A stretch of 64,000 nt of DNA from Micromonospora sp. LH3U1 (GCF_028475105.1 NZ_CP116936.1:930001-994000), one strand, 5' to 3'; positions 1 through 12,100 are shown, counted from the first letter of the stretch. Notes: a model not told the origin generated them from the letters alone. Made by a program: numbers and translations.

Positions 1-335
1 CGACTCCGACGGGAACGCAGGTGTCGACCAGCCAGCCCACGCCCGACCCGACCGCCTCGCCATCGACCGTCGACCCCACCCCGGGCCCGAAGACCGGGAA
101 GCCGGGCGGTCCGAGTACGCCCCCGGGGGTCGGGGACACCACCCTGACCGGCACCGTGCAGAGCGGCGTGGAGCCCAACTGCGTGCTGCTCGACGGTTAC
201 CTGCTTCTCGGCGGCCCGCGTGACGTGCTGACGGCGGGTGCGCGGGTCGAGGTCATCGGTCGGGCGGAGCCCGGCATGATGACCACCTGTCAGCAGGGCA
301 CCCCGTTCGTCGTGGCAAGCGCCACCCGGTCCTGA
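1..335 (+). CDS. C-terminal part of a secreted or lipid-anchored hypothetical protein (5' end outside window)
   Basis: The frame is open from base 3 to a TGA at 333-335. A GTG at 21 lies inside a Pro/Thr/Ser-rich linker, so it is probably not the start; the gene more likely begins upstream of the window. After the linker comes a compact domain of about 65 residues (TLTGTVQSGVEPNC onward) with two Cys residues and alternating beta-like segments. A low-complexity linker followed by a small beta domain is typical of exported actinobacterial proteins. I do not recognise a named family. The gene converges on rmuC with only 9 bases between the stops. Confidence 0.6.
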   Translation, partial: TPTGTQVSTSQPTPDPTASPSTVDPTPGPKTGKPGGPSTPPGVGDTTLTGTVQSGVEPNCVLLDGYLLLGGPRDVLTAGARVEVIGRAEPGMMTTCQQGTPFVVASATRS

Positions 336-344
336 CGTGCGGCG

Positions 345-1505
345 CTAGCGGGCCGACACCTCGTCGGCCGGGTCGGCCAGCTCAGGTGCCTGGGGCTGTC
401 GGGGCGTCAACTCGACCTGCGCGGGCGTGGCCAACTCCTCGTCCGAGACGCCCAGCTCGGCGAGCTTGCGGGCGCTGACCAGCACCCGGGCCTCCAACGA
501 GCCGACCGCCCGGTTGTACGCCGTCACCGCACCGGCCAGCGACGACCCGAGCTTGCCCACGTGGTCGCCCAGGGTCGACAGCCGGCCGTACAGCTCCCGG
601 GCGAGGGTGTGCACCGCGAGCGCGTTACGGGCCAGCGCCTCCTGCCGCCAGGAGTAGGCGACCGTCCGAAGCAGGGCGACCAGTGTGGCCGGCGTGGCCA
701 GCACCACGTTGCGGGTGAACGCGTGCTCCAGCAGCGTCGGGTCACGCTGGAGCGCGACGTCGAGAAACGGGTCGGCGGGGACGAACAGCACCACGAACTC
801 TGGTGAGTTGTCGAACGCCGACCAGTACGACTTGGCGGCCAGGGCGTCGACGTGCCCCCGCAGGTGCCGGGCATGGGCGTCGAGGTGGGTGTCCCGGCCG
901 CGCTCGTCGCGGGCCTCCATGGCCGTCAGGTACGCGTCGAACGGCGCCTTGGCATCCACCACCACCGACCGGCCGCCGTGCAGCCGGACCACCAGATCCG
1001 GTCGAACGACCTGCTGGTCGGTGGCGGCGGTGACCTGCTCGGAGAAGTCGCAGTGCTCCAGCATCCCGGCCGCCTCGACGATCCGGCGCAACTGGTGCTC
1101 GCCCCAGCGGCCCCGCACCTGCGGTGCCCGCAGCGCCGCCACCAGCTGCTTGGTCTCGGTGCGCAGCTCACCGGAGACCGCGTTCATCGAGCGGACCTGC
1201 TCGCGCAGCTCGGCGTACGCGTCGACCCGGTCGTGCTCCAGCTCGGCCACCCGCTGCTCGTAGCGGCGCAAGGTGTCGTGCAGCGGCGCGACCGCCCGGG
1301 CCACCGCCTCCTGGGACTGTGCGGTGGCCTCGTAGCTCAGGGCCCGCATGGACTGCTCCAGCCGGCCCTCGCCCTCCCGGGTGGCCGCCAGGGTGGCGTC
1401 GAGGCGGGCGATGTCGACCGCCGACCGGGAACGGGCCGCGAGCCATCCAACCGCTCCGCCGGCACCGAGGCACACGATCACCAGGAGCAGCGTCGAGACG
1501 TCCAT
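345..1505 (-). CDS. rmuC: DNA recombination protein RmuC
   Basis: RmuC-family protein of 386 aa, a nuclease-fold protein thought to limit DNA rearrangement at inverted repeats. From the chosen ATG (1503-1505) it has a membrane anchor (about residues 4-24), a coiled coil (about 35-125), then the conserved core with RGRWGE (131-136), PDLVVRL (169-175) and DAKAPFD (184-190). An in-frame extension upstream to position 2000 is rejected because it would overlap the divergent gene at 1560 and would bury the N-terminal anchor. The ~54-base gap to that gene must hold both promoters. Length and architecture are normal for the family. Confidence 0.93.
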   Translation of the reverse strand: MDVSTLLLVIVCLGAGGAVGWLAARSRSAVDIARLDATLAATREGEGRLEQSMRALSYEATAQSQEAVARAVAPLHDTLRRYEQRVAELEHDRVDAYAELREQVRSMNAVSGELRTETKQLVAALRAPQVRGRWGEHQLRRIVEAAGMLEHCDFSEQVTAATDQQVVRPDLVVRLHGGRSVVVDAKAPFDAYLTAMEARDERGRDTHLDAHARHLRGHVDALAAKSYWSAFDNSPEFVVLFVPADPFLDVALQRDPTLLEHAFTRNVVLATPATLVALLRTVAYSWRQEALARNALAVHTLARELYGRLSTLGDHVGKLGSSLAGAVTAYNRAVGSLEARVLVSARKLAELGVSDEELATPAQVELTPRQPQAPELADPADEVSAR

Positions 1506-1559
1506 CACCGGAGCTTGCCAGACTGATACGACGTGCGAGCCGGGGGTACGTTCGATGAC

Positions 1560-2399
1560 ATGGAACTTGTGCTCTGCCTCGCCGTCGTGGTGGTCGGCGC
1601 GTTGGGTGCCGCGGCGCTCGTCCGCGCCCAGGCCGGCGCTCGCCAACGCACCGCGCTCGGCGACGCCCGCGCGGAGGCGCAACGGTGGTACGAGCGCCTC
1701 GGCGGCCAGTTGATGAACCTCCAGGGCGACGAGCCGGCGGTACGCCAGGCGCTGGCCGACGCCGGCGAGCGGTACAACGCGGCGGGCTCGCAGCTGGAGC
1801 AGGCGCGCACGCCGCACCAGTTCGGGTTGGCCCGGGAGACCGCGTTGGAGGGGCTGGCCTACATTCGCGCGGCGCGTACCGCGCTGGGCATCGATCCGGG
1901 CCCCGAGGTGCCGACGCTGGCCGCCGCTCGCGGCGTGGGGCAGCTCACCAAGGAGCGCGAGGTCGACGTGCAGGGGCAGACCTTCCGGGCTGGCCCGCAA
2001 CCTGGCCGGGAGACGCCCTACTACTACCCCGGTGGGCGTTATCAGGGCCGGCCGGTGCCGGCGGGCTGGTATTCGACGCCGTGGTGGAAGACGGCGCTGG
2101 GCGCCGGAGCCGGTGTGCTCGGCGGCATCCTGATCGCCGACGCGCTGTTCTCGCCCGCCTTCGCCGACCCCGGGTACGGCTACGACGCCGGTTACCAGGA
2201 GGGCTTCGGTGACGGTGCCGACCAGGGCGGGGACGGCGGCGACCAGGACTTCGGCGGCGGCGACCAGGGTGGTGACGGCGGCGGCGGTGACTACGCCGGT
2301 GGGGACTACGCCGGCGGCGACTTCGGTGGTGGTGACTTCGGTGGTGGCTTCGGTGGTGGTGACTTCGGCGGCGGCGACTTTGGCGGCGGCGACTTCTGA
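1560..2399 (+). CDS. Membrane protein with Gly/Asp/Phe-rich tail, hypothetical
   Basis: 279 aa from ATG 1560. An N-terminal hydrophobic segment (about residues 2-20) is followed by a soluble helical region (about 25-130), a Tyr/Pro/Gly-rich stretch, a second hydrophobic segment (about 182-200) and a low-complexity tail from about residue 215, made of repeated GGGDF, GGDY and GGDQ units to the stop. The helical region resembles proteins annotated in Micromonospora as DUF1542-like, but I cannot name a function. The tail suggests an extracellular or flexible adhesive region, which is inference. An upstream in-frame start at 1533 is less likely, because the chosen ATG opens directly on the hydrophobic segment. 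It ends before a strong terminator shared with ppc. Confidence 0.75.
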   Translation: MELVLCLAVVVVGALGAAALVRAQAGARQRTALGDARAEAQRWYERLGGQLMNLQGDEPAVRQALADAGERYNAAGSQLEQARTPHQFGLARETALEGLAYIRAARTALGIDPGPEVPTLAAARGVGQLTKEREVDVQGQTFRAGPQPGRETPYYYPGGRYQGRPVPAGWYSTPWWKTALGAGAGVLGGILIADALFSPAFADPGYGYDAGYQEGFGDGADQGGDGGDQDFGGGDQGGDGGGGDYAGGDYAGGDFGGGDFGGGFGGGDFGGGDFGGGDF

Positions 2400-2420
2400 C
2401 CGTCGTTGAGTGACCTACGG

Positions 2421-2453
2421 AACAGGCCCCGGTCGTGGCGACCGGGGCCTGTT
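2421..2453. terminator. Bidirectional intrinsic terminator between the Gly-rich gene and ppc
   Basis: Perfect 15-bp stem (2421-2435 with 2439-2453) closed by a 3-base loop. The arm is AACAGGCCCCGGTCG. It sits between the convergent stops at 2399 and 2468, so it can serve both genes. A short T-rich stretch follows on the + strand. Confidence 0.85.
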
Positions 2454-2467
2454 TCCGTTCCGATTGA

Positions 2468-5254
<2,787 letters not shown>

Positions 5255-5280
5255 GGTGCGCTCCCTTACGTGGATACGAA

Positions 5281-5294
5281 GGACAGCGCTGTCC
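5281..5294. promoter_or_regulatory. Palindrome upstream of ppc, possible operator
   Basis: GGACAGCGCTGTCC is a perfect 14-bp palindrome 27 bases upstream of the ppc start codon, in its presumed 5' UTR/promoter. Operator function is inferred only from position and symmetry; the cognate regulator is unknown. Confidence 0.4.
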
Positions 5295-5383
5295 GACTTA
5301 TTGGATGGTATCCGCGCGCACCGGATGTTCGGAGGGCACCCGGGTGATCCACTGTCCAGGGAGCGGCGTTTTCCGGCGTGATC

Positions 5384-6436
5384 TCAGCCACCGTCCGGGA
5401 CCGGCGCGGGGCCGGGGCGGGCCGACCCGGAGCCGGCGTTTCCGGCTCGGCGACCGCGAACCAGGCTGGCGCTGACCAACCCGAGCCCGCCGACCACCGC
5501 CCAGAGCGCGAGGGCGAAGGCCGGCCAGCCGGCCGACCGCCAGTCGAAGTACACCGCCGCCTTGGTCAGGTCGTTGGCGAGCCCGGGGATGTTCCACCGA
5601 TGCATGCCGCGCAGCACGCCGGGCAGGAACTCGGGTGCGTAGATGCCGCCGGAGCCAGGGTTGCCGAGCACCACCAGGAGCAGGATGACCAGTGCGGTTC
5701 CCGCGACGCCGAGCCAACCCTGGATGGCGCTGGCGATCAGCGCGGCGGCGAAGACGGCCAGCGCGCCGATGGCGGCGATCGTCGGAACGTCGTGGTGCCA
5801 GATGTCCAGAACCGGTCCGACCACGACCGCGCCGGCGATGCCGAGCAGCACGCTGTAGACCGCCAGGGCGGCGATGCGCAGCGCGGCCCGCCGCACCGTA
5901 CGCGGGGTGGTGCCGGACGAAATCCCCAGCACGGTCGAGGCGAGGTAACCGCCGAGCACGTACCCGACGTTCAGGTAGAAGGGCACCACCCCGCGGGGGT
6001 CGGCCGAGGTGACCGGCACGTCGTCGACGACCTGTAGCGGGGTGCCGGTGCGGGTGGCGGCGGTGCTGAGCACCTCCCTGATCGCGCCGGTGGCGGAGGG
6101 GCCGGAGGCACTCGCGATGGTGAGGAGCAGACCGTTGTCGGGGCCGGTGCTGAGCACGGCGTACACCTTGCGGCTCAGCAGGCCGTGCTCGGCGGCGCCC
6201 GCGTCGTCGTACTCCACCGGTTTGAGGATGTTGGTCTGGCCGCGCACGGCGGTGAGCGCCGCCTGGGCGCGCTGGTCGCCGACGGCGACACCGACCGGTA
6301 CGTCCCGAGGTGTGGGCTGGTGCAGCGCGCCGACGTAGGCCGCGATGAACGCGGTGGCCAGCGCGAGGGTGCCGATGAGCAGCCCGATGCTGCGCGGCGC
6401 CCAGTCGCGGGTTCGGCCTTGCGATGCGTCGTCCAC
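5384..6436 (-). CDS. DUF3533/YhgE-Pip-like polytopic membrane protein
   Basis: 350 aa from a GTG at 6436. One N-terminal transmembrane helix (about 17-38) is followed by an extracytoplasmic domain of about 115 residues and then five to six helices (about 150-330), ending in a Gly/Pro/Arg tail. This ABC-2-permease-like layout fits the DUF3533/SNG1 family, which often accompanies TetR regulators and drug or lipid export. The substrate is unknown. It is divergent from the S66 peptidase gene, and an inverted repeat in the shared promoter may control it. The ATG two bases upstream (6438) is in another frame. Confidence 0.75.
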   Translation of the reverse strand: MDDASQGRTRDWAPRSIGLLIGTLALATAFIAAYVGALHQPTPRDVPVGVAVGDQRAQAALTAVRGQTNILKPVEYDDAGAAEHGLLSRKVYAVLSTGPDNGLLLTIASASGPSATGAIREVLSTAATRTGTPLQVVDDVPVTSADPRGVVPFYLNVGYVLGGYLASTVLGISSGTTPRTVRRAALRIAALAVYSVLLGIAGAVVVGPVLDIWHHDVPTIAAIGALAVFAAALIASAIQGWLGVAGTALVILLLVVLGNPGSGGIYAPEFLPGVLRGMHRWNIPGLANDLTKAAVYFDWRSAGWPAFALALWAVVGGLGLVSASLVRGRRAGNAGSGSARPGPAPVPDGG

Positions 6437-6457
6437 ATCGCGAGCCTATGGTCCGTT

Positions 6458-6478
6458 GAATCGCTTTTAGAGCGATTC
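6458..6478. promoter_or_regulatory. Inverted repeat in divergent promoter, operator candidate
   Basis: GAATCGCT-N5-AGCGATTC: perfect 8-bp arms, 21 bp overall, in the 83-bp gap between the divergent DUF3533-like gene and the S66 peptidase gene. Size and symmetry suit a dimeric TetR- or GntR-type repressor. No regulator gene is adjacent, so the assignment is inference. Confidence 0.5.
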
Positions 6479-6519
6479 GTCGGGCAGTAACTGCCTGGTC
6501 GATCGACTAGCTTCTGATC

Positions 6520-7560
6520 ATGGTGTCGCTGAGCTACCCGCCGAAACCGCGACCGGGCGACCGGGTCGCGGTCGTCTCACCCTCCGCCGGTCTGCCGGCC
6601 GTCTTTCCCCATGTGTACGAGTTGGGGCTGCGCCGGTTGCGCGAGGAGTTCGGCCTGGAGCCGGTGGAGTACCCGACCACGCGGATCATGGGGGCGGACC
6701 CGCGCGACCGGGCCCGCGACCTGACGGCCGCCTTCGCCGACCCGAGCATCACCGCGGTGCTCGCCACGGTCGGCGGGGACGACCTGATCACGGTCACCCC
6801 ATACCTCGACGACGACGTGTTGCGGGCCAACCCCAAGCCCTACTTCGGGTACTCCGACAACACCAACGTGCTCAACCACCTGTACCGGCTGGGCATCGTC
6901 GCCTACCACGGTGGGTCGGTGCTGGTGCACCTCGGCCGGCCCGGCTCGCCGCACCCGCTGACCTTCGGCTCGCTGCGCGCCGCGCTCTTCACCACCGACT
7001 GGTACGAGCTGACGCCCGCCATCGAGTGGGGTGACCGGCCGAACCCCTGGACCGAGCCGGAGACATTGGCGCACGAGCCGGAGATGCTGCCGGGTGCGGG
7101 TTGGCGCTGGCAGGGCCCGGAGCGGGTGGTGCGGGGGCGCACCTGGGGCGGCAACCTGGAGATCCTGCACTGGTTGCTGGCCACCGATCGGGTGCCGACC
7201 GTCGACGAGCTGGACGGCTCCGTACTGATCTTCGAGACCTCGGAGGAGATGCCCAGCGCCCAGGAGGTGTTCCGGATCGTGCGGAACATGGGGGAGCGGG
7301 GCCTGCTCGCCGCCTTCTCGGCGATCATCGTCGGTCGCCCCAAGGCGTGGGAGTTCGACAAGCCGCTGTCGGTGCCGGAACGGCTGGCGTGGGGCGAGGC
7401 CCAGCGGGAGGCGATCACTCGTGCTCTCACGACGTACAACCCGGACGCGGTGGTGGTCTTCGACGTCGACCTCGGCCACACCGACCCACAGTTGATCATC
7501 CCGTACGGCGGGGAGATCCGGGTGGACGCCGTCGAACGCCGGATCGCGGTGCGGTACTGA
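6520..7560 (+). CDS. S66-family peptidase (LD-carboxypeptidase / MccF-like)
   Basis: 346 aa. S66 serine peptidases cleave L,D-peptide bonds in cell-wall turnover or detoxify microcin-C-like aminoacyl nucleotides. The Ser-Glu-His triad is visible: Ser112 in FGYSDNTNV, Glu239 in LIFETSEE and His320 in DLGHTDPQ. The loop after the Ser and the GGDD segment (85-88) resemble the MccF side of the family more than LdcA, so wall recycling is less certain than the fold. ATG 6520 starts the conserved SLSYPPKPRPGD opening. No signal peptide, so cytoplasmic. Confidence 0.88.
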   Translation: MVSLSYPPKPRPGDRVAVVSPSAGLPAVFPHVYELGLRRLREEFGLEPVEYPTTRIMGADPRDRARDLTAAFADPSITAVLATVGGDDLITVTPYLDDDVLRANPKPYFGYSDNTNVLNHLYRLGIVAYHGGSVLVHLGRPGSPHPLTFGSLRAALFTTDWYELTPAIEWGDRPNPWTEPETLAHEPEMLPGAGWRWQGPERVVRGRTWGGNLEILHWLLATDRVPTVDELDGSVLIFETSEEMPSAQEVFRIVRNMGERGLLAAFSAIIVGRPKAWEFDKPLSVPERLAWGEAQREAITRALTTYNPDAVVVFDVDLGHTDPQLIIPYGGEIRVDAVERRIAVRY

Positions 7561-7599
7561 CCTGCCCTTGCTTCGCCCTCGCCCCGCTCAAGATGGTTC

Positions 7600-8514
7600 T
7601 CATGCGTCGACGACGGCGAAGGCGCGGACCGGGAAGGTGCCCATGCCCGCCACCATCGGTGGGGCCGCAGTGAACCGGAAGCCACTCGGCGGTAGCGCGT
7701 CCAGGCCGGTCAGGTGCTCCACGATCGGGATGCCGGCGGCGAGCAGGGTGCTGTGTGCGGGGCGTACACCACCGGCCGTCGGGCTCATGTCGTCGATGTT
7801 GATCGAGTCGATGCCGACCAGGGCCGCACCGGCGTCGGCCAGCGCCTGGGCGGCGTCCCCGGTCAGGTACGGCGCCTCCGGCGCGCCATACCGCTCGGTG
7901 CCGAAGTGCTCATCCCACCCGGTGTGCAGCAGCACCGCGCGCCCGGCCACCTCGTACGGGGCAAGCATCAGCCGGTCCACGGCCCGCATGCCAGCCGGCA
8001 GCCGGACCACCACGCCGGGCAGGTCGGCGAGCCGGTCCAGCGACACCCCGGTCAGGTCGTCGGCACCGGCCCAGCGGTGGGCGGGAGTGTCCAGGTAGGT
8101 GCCCGTGTTGGCGATCATGTCAATCCGGGCCACGTGGAACTCGGTGCCCGGCGCGTAGTTCGCTTGGGACGCCGCGAAGGTCAGCCAGTCGGTGATCCGG
8201 GGCGCCGGCCAGCCGGGCAGGGTAGTCATCCCGTCGCTGATCACGTGGCTCAGCTCGACCAGCCGACGATCGGTGCCGGATGCGCCGACGGCGACGCCCC
8301 GTCCGCCCTTGTGCGGCTCCTCAATGATCGTCTTCGCGCTGATCCGTACCTCGGCGACCATCAGCAGCCCGAGGTGCCGGACGAACAACGCCGCCAGGTC
8401 GTCGTCGGTGATCTCCTGCCCCGGGATGTCCAGCCGGAACCCCTCGGTGCGTAGCCCGCCGCCGTTGGCGAAGCTCACCTCCGCGTCGAACTGCGCCCGC
8501 CACTGCTCACCCAT
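7600..8514 (-). CDS. Cyclase-family (KynB-like) protein with fused N-terminal domain
   Basis: 304 aa from ATG 8514. Residues 1 to about 75 (QFDAEVSFANGGG, then FVRHLGLLMV, EEPHKGGRG) form a small domain that I recall as a separate protein in other actinobacteria. From about residue 86 comes a cyclase/kynurenine-formamidase-like domain (LVELSHVISDGMTTLPG). The metal motif, usually HxGTHxDxPxH, reads NTGTYLDTPAH here: two His are Asn and Tyr, while the Asp and final His remain. Such variants occur in the family, so the substrate cannot be given. The join has no plausible internal start (Val is GTC), so it is one polypeptide. The frame stays open upstream to 9972, but that extension covers repeats and mfd and is rejected. 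Confidence 0.8.
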   Translation of the reverse strand: MGEQWRAQFDAEVSFANGGGLRTEGFRLDIPGQEITDDDLAALFVRHLGLLMVAEVRISAKTIIEEPHKGGRGVAVGASGTDRRLVELSHVISDGMTTLPGWPAPRITDWLTFAASQANYAPGTEFHVARIDMIANTGTYLDTPAHRWAGADDLTGVSLDRLADLPGVVVRLPAGMRAVDRLMLAPYEVAGRAVLLHTGWDEHFGTERYGAPEAPYLTGDAAQALADAGAALVGIDSINIDDMSPTAGGVRPAHSTLLAAGIPIVEHLTGLDALPPSGFRFTAAPPMVAGMGTFPVRAFAVVDA

Positions 8515-8637
8515 CCCGACACCCGACCACGAAGCCCCGCCATCGGTCAAGATCCACGTCTCGGTCCGGCCGCCACGGGCCCGGTCGGTGCTCGCCTGAC
8601 CGCCCTTTCGCCTGTGGTCCGCGTCTTCGAACCCGAG

Positions 8638-8730
8638 AGATCGCGCTAACCGGGGGAGATCGCACTCGATCCAGGAAAGAGTGCGTTCCGCCGGCTCCGA
8701 GGCAACTACATCCAGGATCGAGCGCGATCT
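8638..8730. repeat. GATC-bounded palindromic element R1
   Basis: Arms 8657-8672 (AGATCGCACTCGATCC) and 8715-8730 pair in 15 of 16 positions. An extra AGATCGCGCT at 8638-8647 also pairs with 8721-8730. First of eight intergenic elements in the window whose arms start at or beside GATC (or TTGAT). Non-coding. Confidence 0.7.
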
Positions 8731-8845
8731 TGAAGGGCGGTGCCCGCTGGCGGCCGTGCGACCGACCCTTTTTGGGCGGGTACGTGCGCGCTCGCGGACA
8801 GGATCCGCACGTCGTGAGGGGGAGCCGCTGCCTCCCGCGTCCCGG

Positions 8846-8929
8846 CCCAAGATCCGCACGACATCAGGGAAACTGCTGCCTCCCGCGTCCTGGAAGCAGC
8901 AGTTTCCGGGAAGTTGCGCGGATCTTGGG
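8846..8929. repeat. GATC-bounded palindromic element R2, double-stemmed
   Basis: Outer arms 8846-8857 (CCCAAGATCCGC) and 8918-8929 are perfect 12-bp complements. Inner arms 8868-8879 (GGAAACTGCTGC) and 8896-8907 are another perfect 12 bp. The 84-bp unit would fold into a long interrupted hairpin on either strand. The preceding ~45 bp (8800-8845) repeat its left half imperfectly, suggesting tandem duplication and decay. Confidence 0.8.
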
Positions 8930-9156
8930 CCGGCGAGCGGGGCGGGGCGGCAGGTCGGGAGGGGCGGCGGGCCGGCAGGCCGGGCAGGCCGGGCGGGCCG
9001 GCAGGCCGGGCGGGCGGGTTGGGCGCCACGCGACGCGGACCTGGGCGGAAGGGGGTGCGTGTCGGTGGACGGGGATAGGCTGGTTGTCGTGCACCCCCCG
9101 TCCGGCTGGACGAGGGGCCGCCGTCGTGTGTGTGTCGACTCCCTGGAAGTGATCCC

Positions 9157-12100
9157 TTGCTCACCGGACTGTTCTCCGCCGCCCTGGCCGACCCGGGGCT
9201 GGCCCGGGCGCGTGACCTGGCGCGCTCCGGTGCCGCACAGGTCGACGGCCTCGACATCACCGCCCCGGCGGCGCTGCGCCCGTTCGCGGTGGCCGCCGTC
9301 GCGGCCGATCCCGACGGCACCGGCACCGGCACCGGGAAAAACGGGGGTGGGGCCGGGCGACCGGTGTTGGCGGTGACCGCCACCACTCGGGAGGCCGACG
9401 ACCTGGCCGCCGCGCTGGGCGGGTTGCTGCCGGCGGAGCAGATCGTGGTCTTCCCCTCCTGGGAGACGCTGCCGCACGAGCGGTTGTCCCCCCGCTCGGA
9501 CACCGTGGGCCGGCGGCTGGCCGTGCTGCGTCGGCTGGCGCACCCGGAGGCGACCGACGCGCACGGCGGCACCGGGCCGCTGCGAGTGGTCGTGGCCCCG
9601 GTCCGTTCGCTGCTCCAACCGCAGTTGAAGGGGCTCGGTGACCTGGAGCCGGTGCAACTCGCCGCAGGCGAGGAGGCGGACCTCGAGGAGGTCGCCCGCC
9701 GGCTGATCGACATGGCGTACGCCCGGGTCGACCTGGTCACGAAGCGCGGCGAGTTCGCGGTGCGCGGCGGCATCCTGGACGTCTTCCCGCCCACCGACGA
9801 GCACCCGTCCCGGGTCGAGTTCTGGGGCGACGAGGTGGAGGAGATCCGCACCTTCGCCGTCGCCGACCAGCGGACCATCGAGCAGGTCCCCCTGCTCTGG
9901 GCGCCGCCCTGCCGGGAGCTGCTGCTCACCCCGGCGGTCCGCGCCCGGGCCGCCGCGCTCGCCGAGCAGCACCCCGAGCTGGCCGAGATCCTGGAGAAGC
10001 TGGCCGAGGGCATCCCGGTGGAGGGGATGGAGTCACTGGCACCGGTGCTGGTCGGCCCCGACTCGCTGGAGCTGCTGCTGGACGCCATGCCGGCCGGCAC
10101 CCACGTGCTGCTCTGCGACCCGGAGCGGATCCGCACCCGGGCGCACGACCTGGTGCGTACCTCGGAGGAGTTTCTCCAGGCCAGCTGGGCCGCCGCCGCG
10201 GTCGGCGGCCAGGCCCCGGTGGACGTCGGCGCCGCCGCCTTCCGGACCCTCGGCGAGGTACGCGCCGTCGCGGGCAAGCTCGGCCAGCCGTGGTGGACGC
10301 TGTCGCCGTTCGGTCTGGTGGAGGCGGAGACGGCCGAGACGCGACAGCCCTGGGAAGATGCGCCGGAGCAGTCCGCCGTCACCCCGGACGACGCCATCGC
10401 GGTGACCCTGTCCGCCCAGCCGGCCCCGCTCTACCACGGCGAAACCACGCGACTGGTCGACGACCTCAAGCGCTGGGCCGGCGAGGGCTGGTCGATCGCG
10501 CTGGTTTTCGAGGGGCACGGTCCCGCCCAGCGGGCGGTGGAAGTGCTGCGCGACGCCGGCCTGGGCGCGCGGTTGACCGAGGAGGTGCCGACCGCGCCCG
10601 TCCCCGGCGAGCTGGTGGTGACCTGTGGCGCGCTGAGCAGTGGGTTCGTCGACGAGGCGTCCCGCTTCGTGCTGCTCACCGGCAACGACGTGACCGGTGG
10701 TCGGGGCACCTCGACGCGGGACATGCGCAAGATGCCGAGCCGGCGGCGCAACACCATCGACCCGCTGGAGTTGAAGGCCGGCGACCACGTGGTGCACGAG
10801 CAGCACGGCATCGGCCGCTACGTCGAGCTGGTGCAGCGCACCGTCAACGGCGCCAGCCGGGAATACCTGGTCATCGAGTACGCGGCCAGCAAGCGGGGCC
10901 AGCCCGGCGACCGGCTCTTCGTCCCCACCGACCAACTTGACCAGCTCTCCCGCTACGTGGGTGGTGAGCAGCCGACCCTGCACAAGATGGGCGGCTCGGA
11001 CTGGCAGAAGTCCAAGGCACGCGCCCGCAAGGCGGTTCGCGAGATCGCCGCGCAGCTCATCCAGCTCTACGCCGCCCGCAAGGCGTCCAAGGGTCACTCG
11101 TTCGGCCCGGACACCCCGTGGCAGCGGGAGCTGGAGGACGCCTTCCCCTGGCAGGAGACGCCGGACCAGCTCGCCGCGATCGACGAGGTCAAGCGGGACA
11201 TGGAGCAGACCGTCCCGATGGACCGGCTGATCTGCGGTGACGTCGGCTACGGCAAGACCGAGATCGCCGTCCGGGCGGCGTTCAAGGCGGTGCAGGACGG
11301 CAAGCAGGTGGCGGTGCTGGTGCCGACCACGCTGCTGGTGCAGCAGCACTACAACACGTTCGCCGAGCGGATGAGCCAGTTTCCGGTGGAGATCCGGCAG
11401 CTGTCGCGGTTCCAGACGCCGAAGGAGACCGAGCGGACGCTGGAGATGGTCGCCGACGGCACCGTCGATATCGTCATCGGCACCCACCGGCTGTTGCAGA
11501 CCGCCACCCGCTTCAAGCAGTTGGGTCTGGTGGTCGTCGACGAGGAGCAGCGCTTCGGTGTCGAGCACAAGGAGCACCTGAAGACGCTGCGCGCGTCGGT
11601 CGACGTGCTGAGCATGTCCGCGACCCCGATCCCGCGGACCTTGGAGATGGCCATCACCGGCATCCGGGAGATGTCCACGATCGCCACTCCGCCGGAGGAG
11701 CGGCACCCGGTGCTCACCTTCGTCGGCGCGCAGGACGACCGGCAGGTGGCCGCGTCCATCCACCGCGAGTTGCTTCGCGACGGGCAGGTCTTCTACCTGC
11801 ACAACCGGGTCGAGTCGATCGACCGGGCGGCGCGGCGACTGCGGGAGCTGGTGCCCGAGGCGCGGGTCGCGGTGGCGCACGGCCAGATGGGCGAGGACGC
11901 CCTGGAGAAGGTCATGGTCGGCTTCTGGGAGAAGGAGTTCGACGTCCTGGTCTGCACCACGATCGTCGAGTCGGGCATCGACATCCCGAACGCCAACACG
12001 CTGATCGTGGAGCGGGCCGACCTGCTCGGCCTCGCCCAGCTGCACCAGATCCGGGGCCGGGTCGGCCGGGGCCGGGAGCGGGCGTACGCCTATTTCCTCT

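Larger units (their letters stand above)
8515..9156. other. 642-bp non-coding region with palindromic and low-complexity repeats
   Basis: Lies between the divergent starts of the cyclase-family gene and mfd. It holds two palindromic elements (8638-8730 and 8846-8929), an imperfect direct copy of half the second element (about 8800-8845), and a G/C-only tract at about 8930-9020 built from repeats around GGCAGGCCGGGC. I find no convincing gene; open frames here consist of repeat sequence. The mfd promoter should lie in about 9040-9145. Confidence 0.7.
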
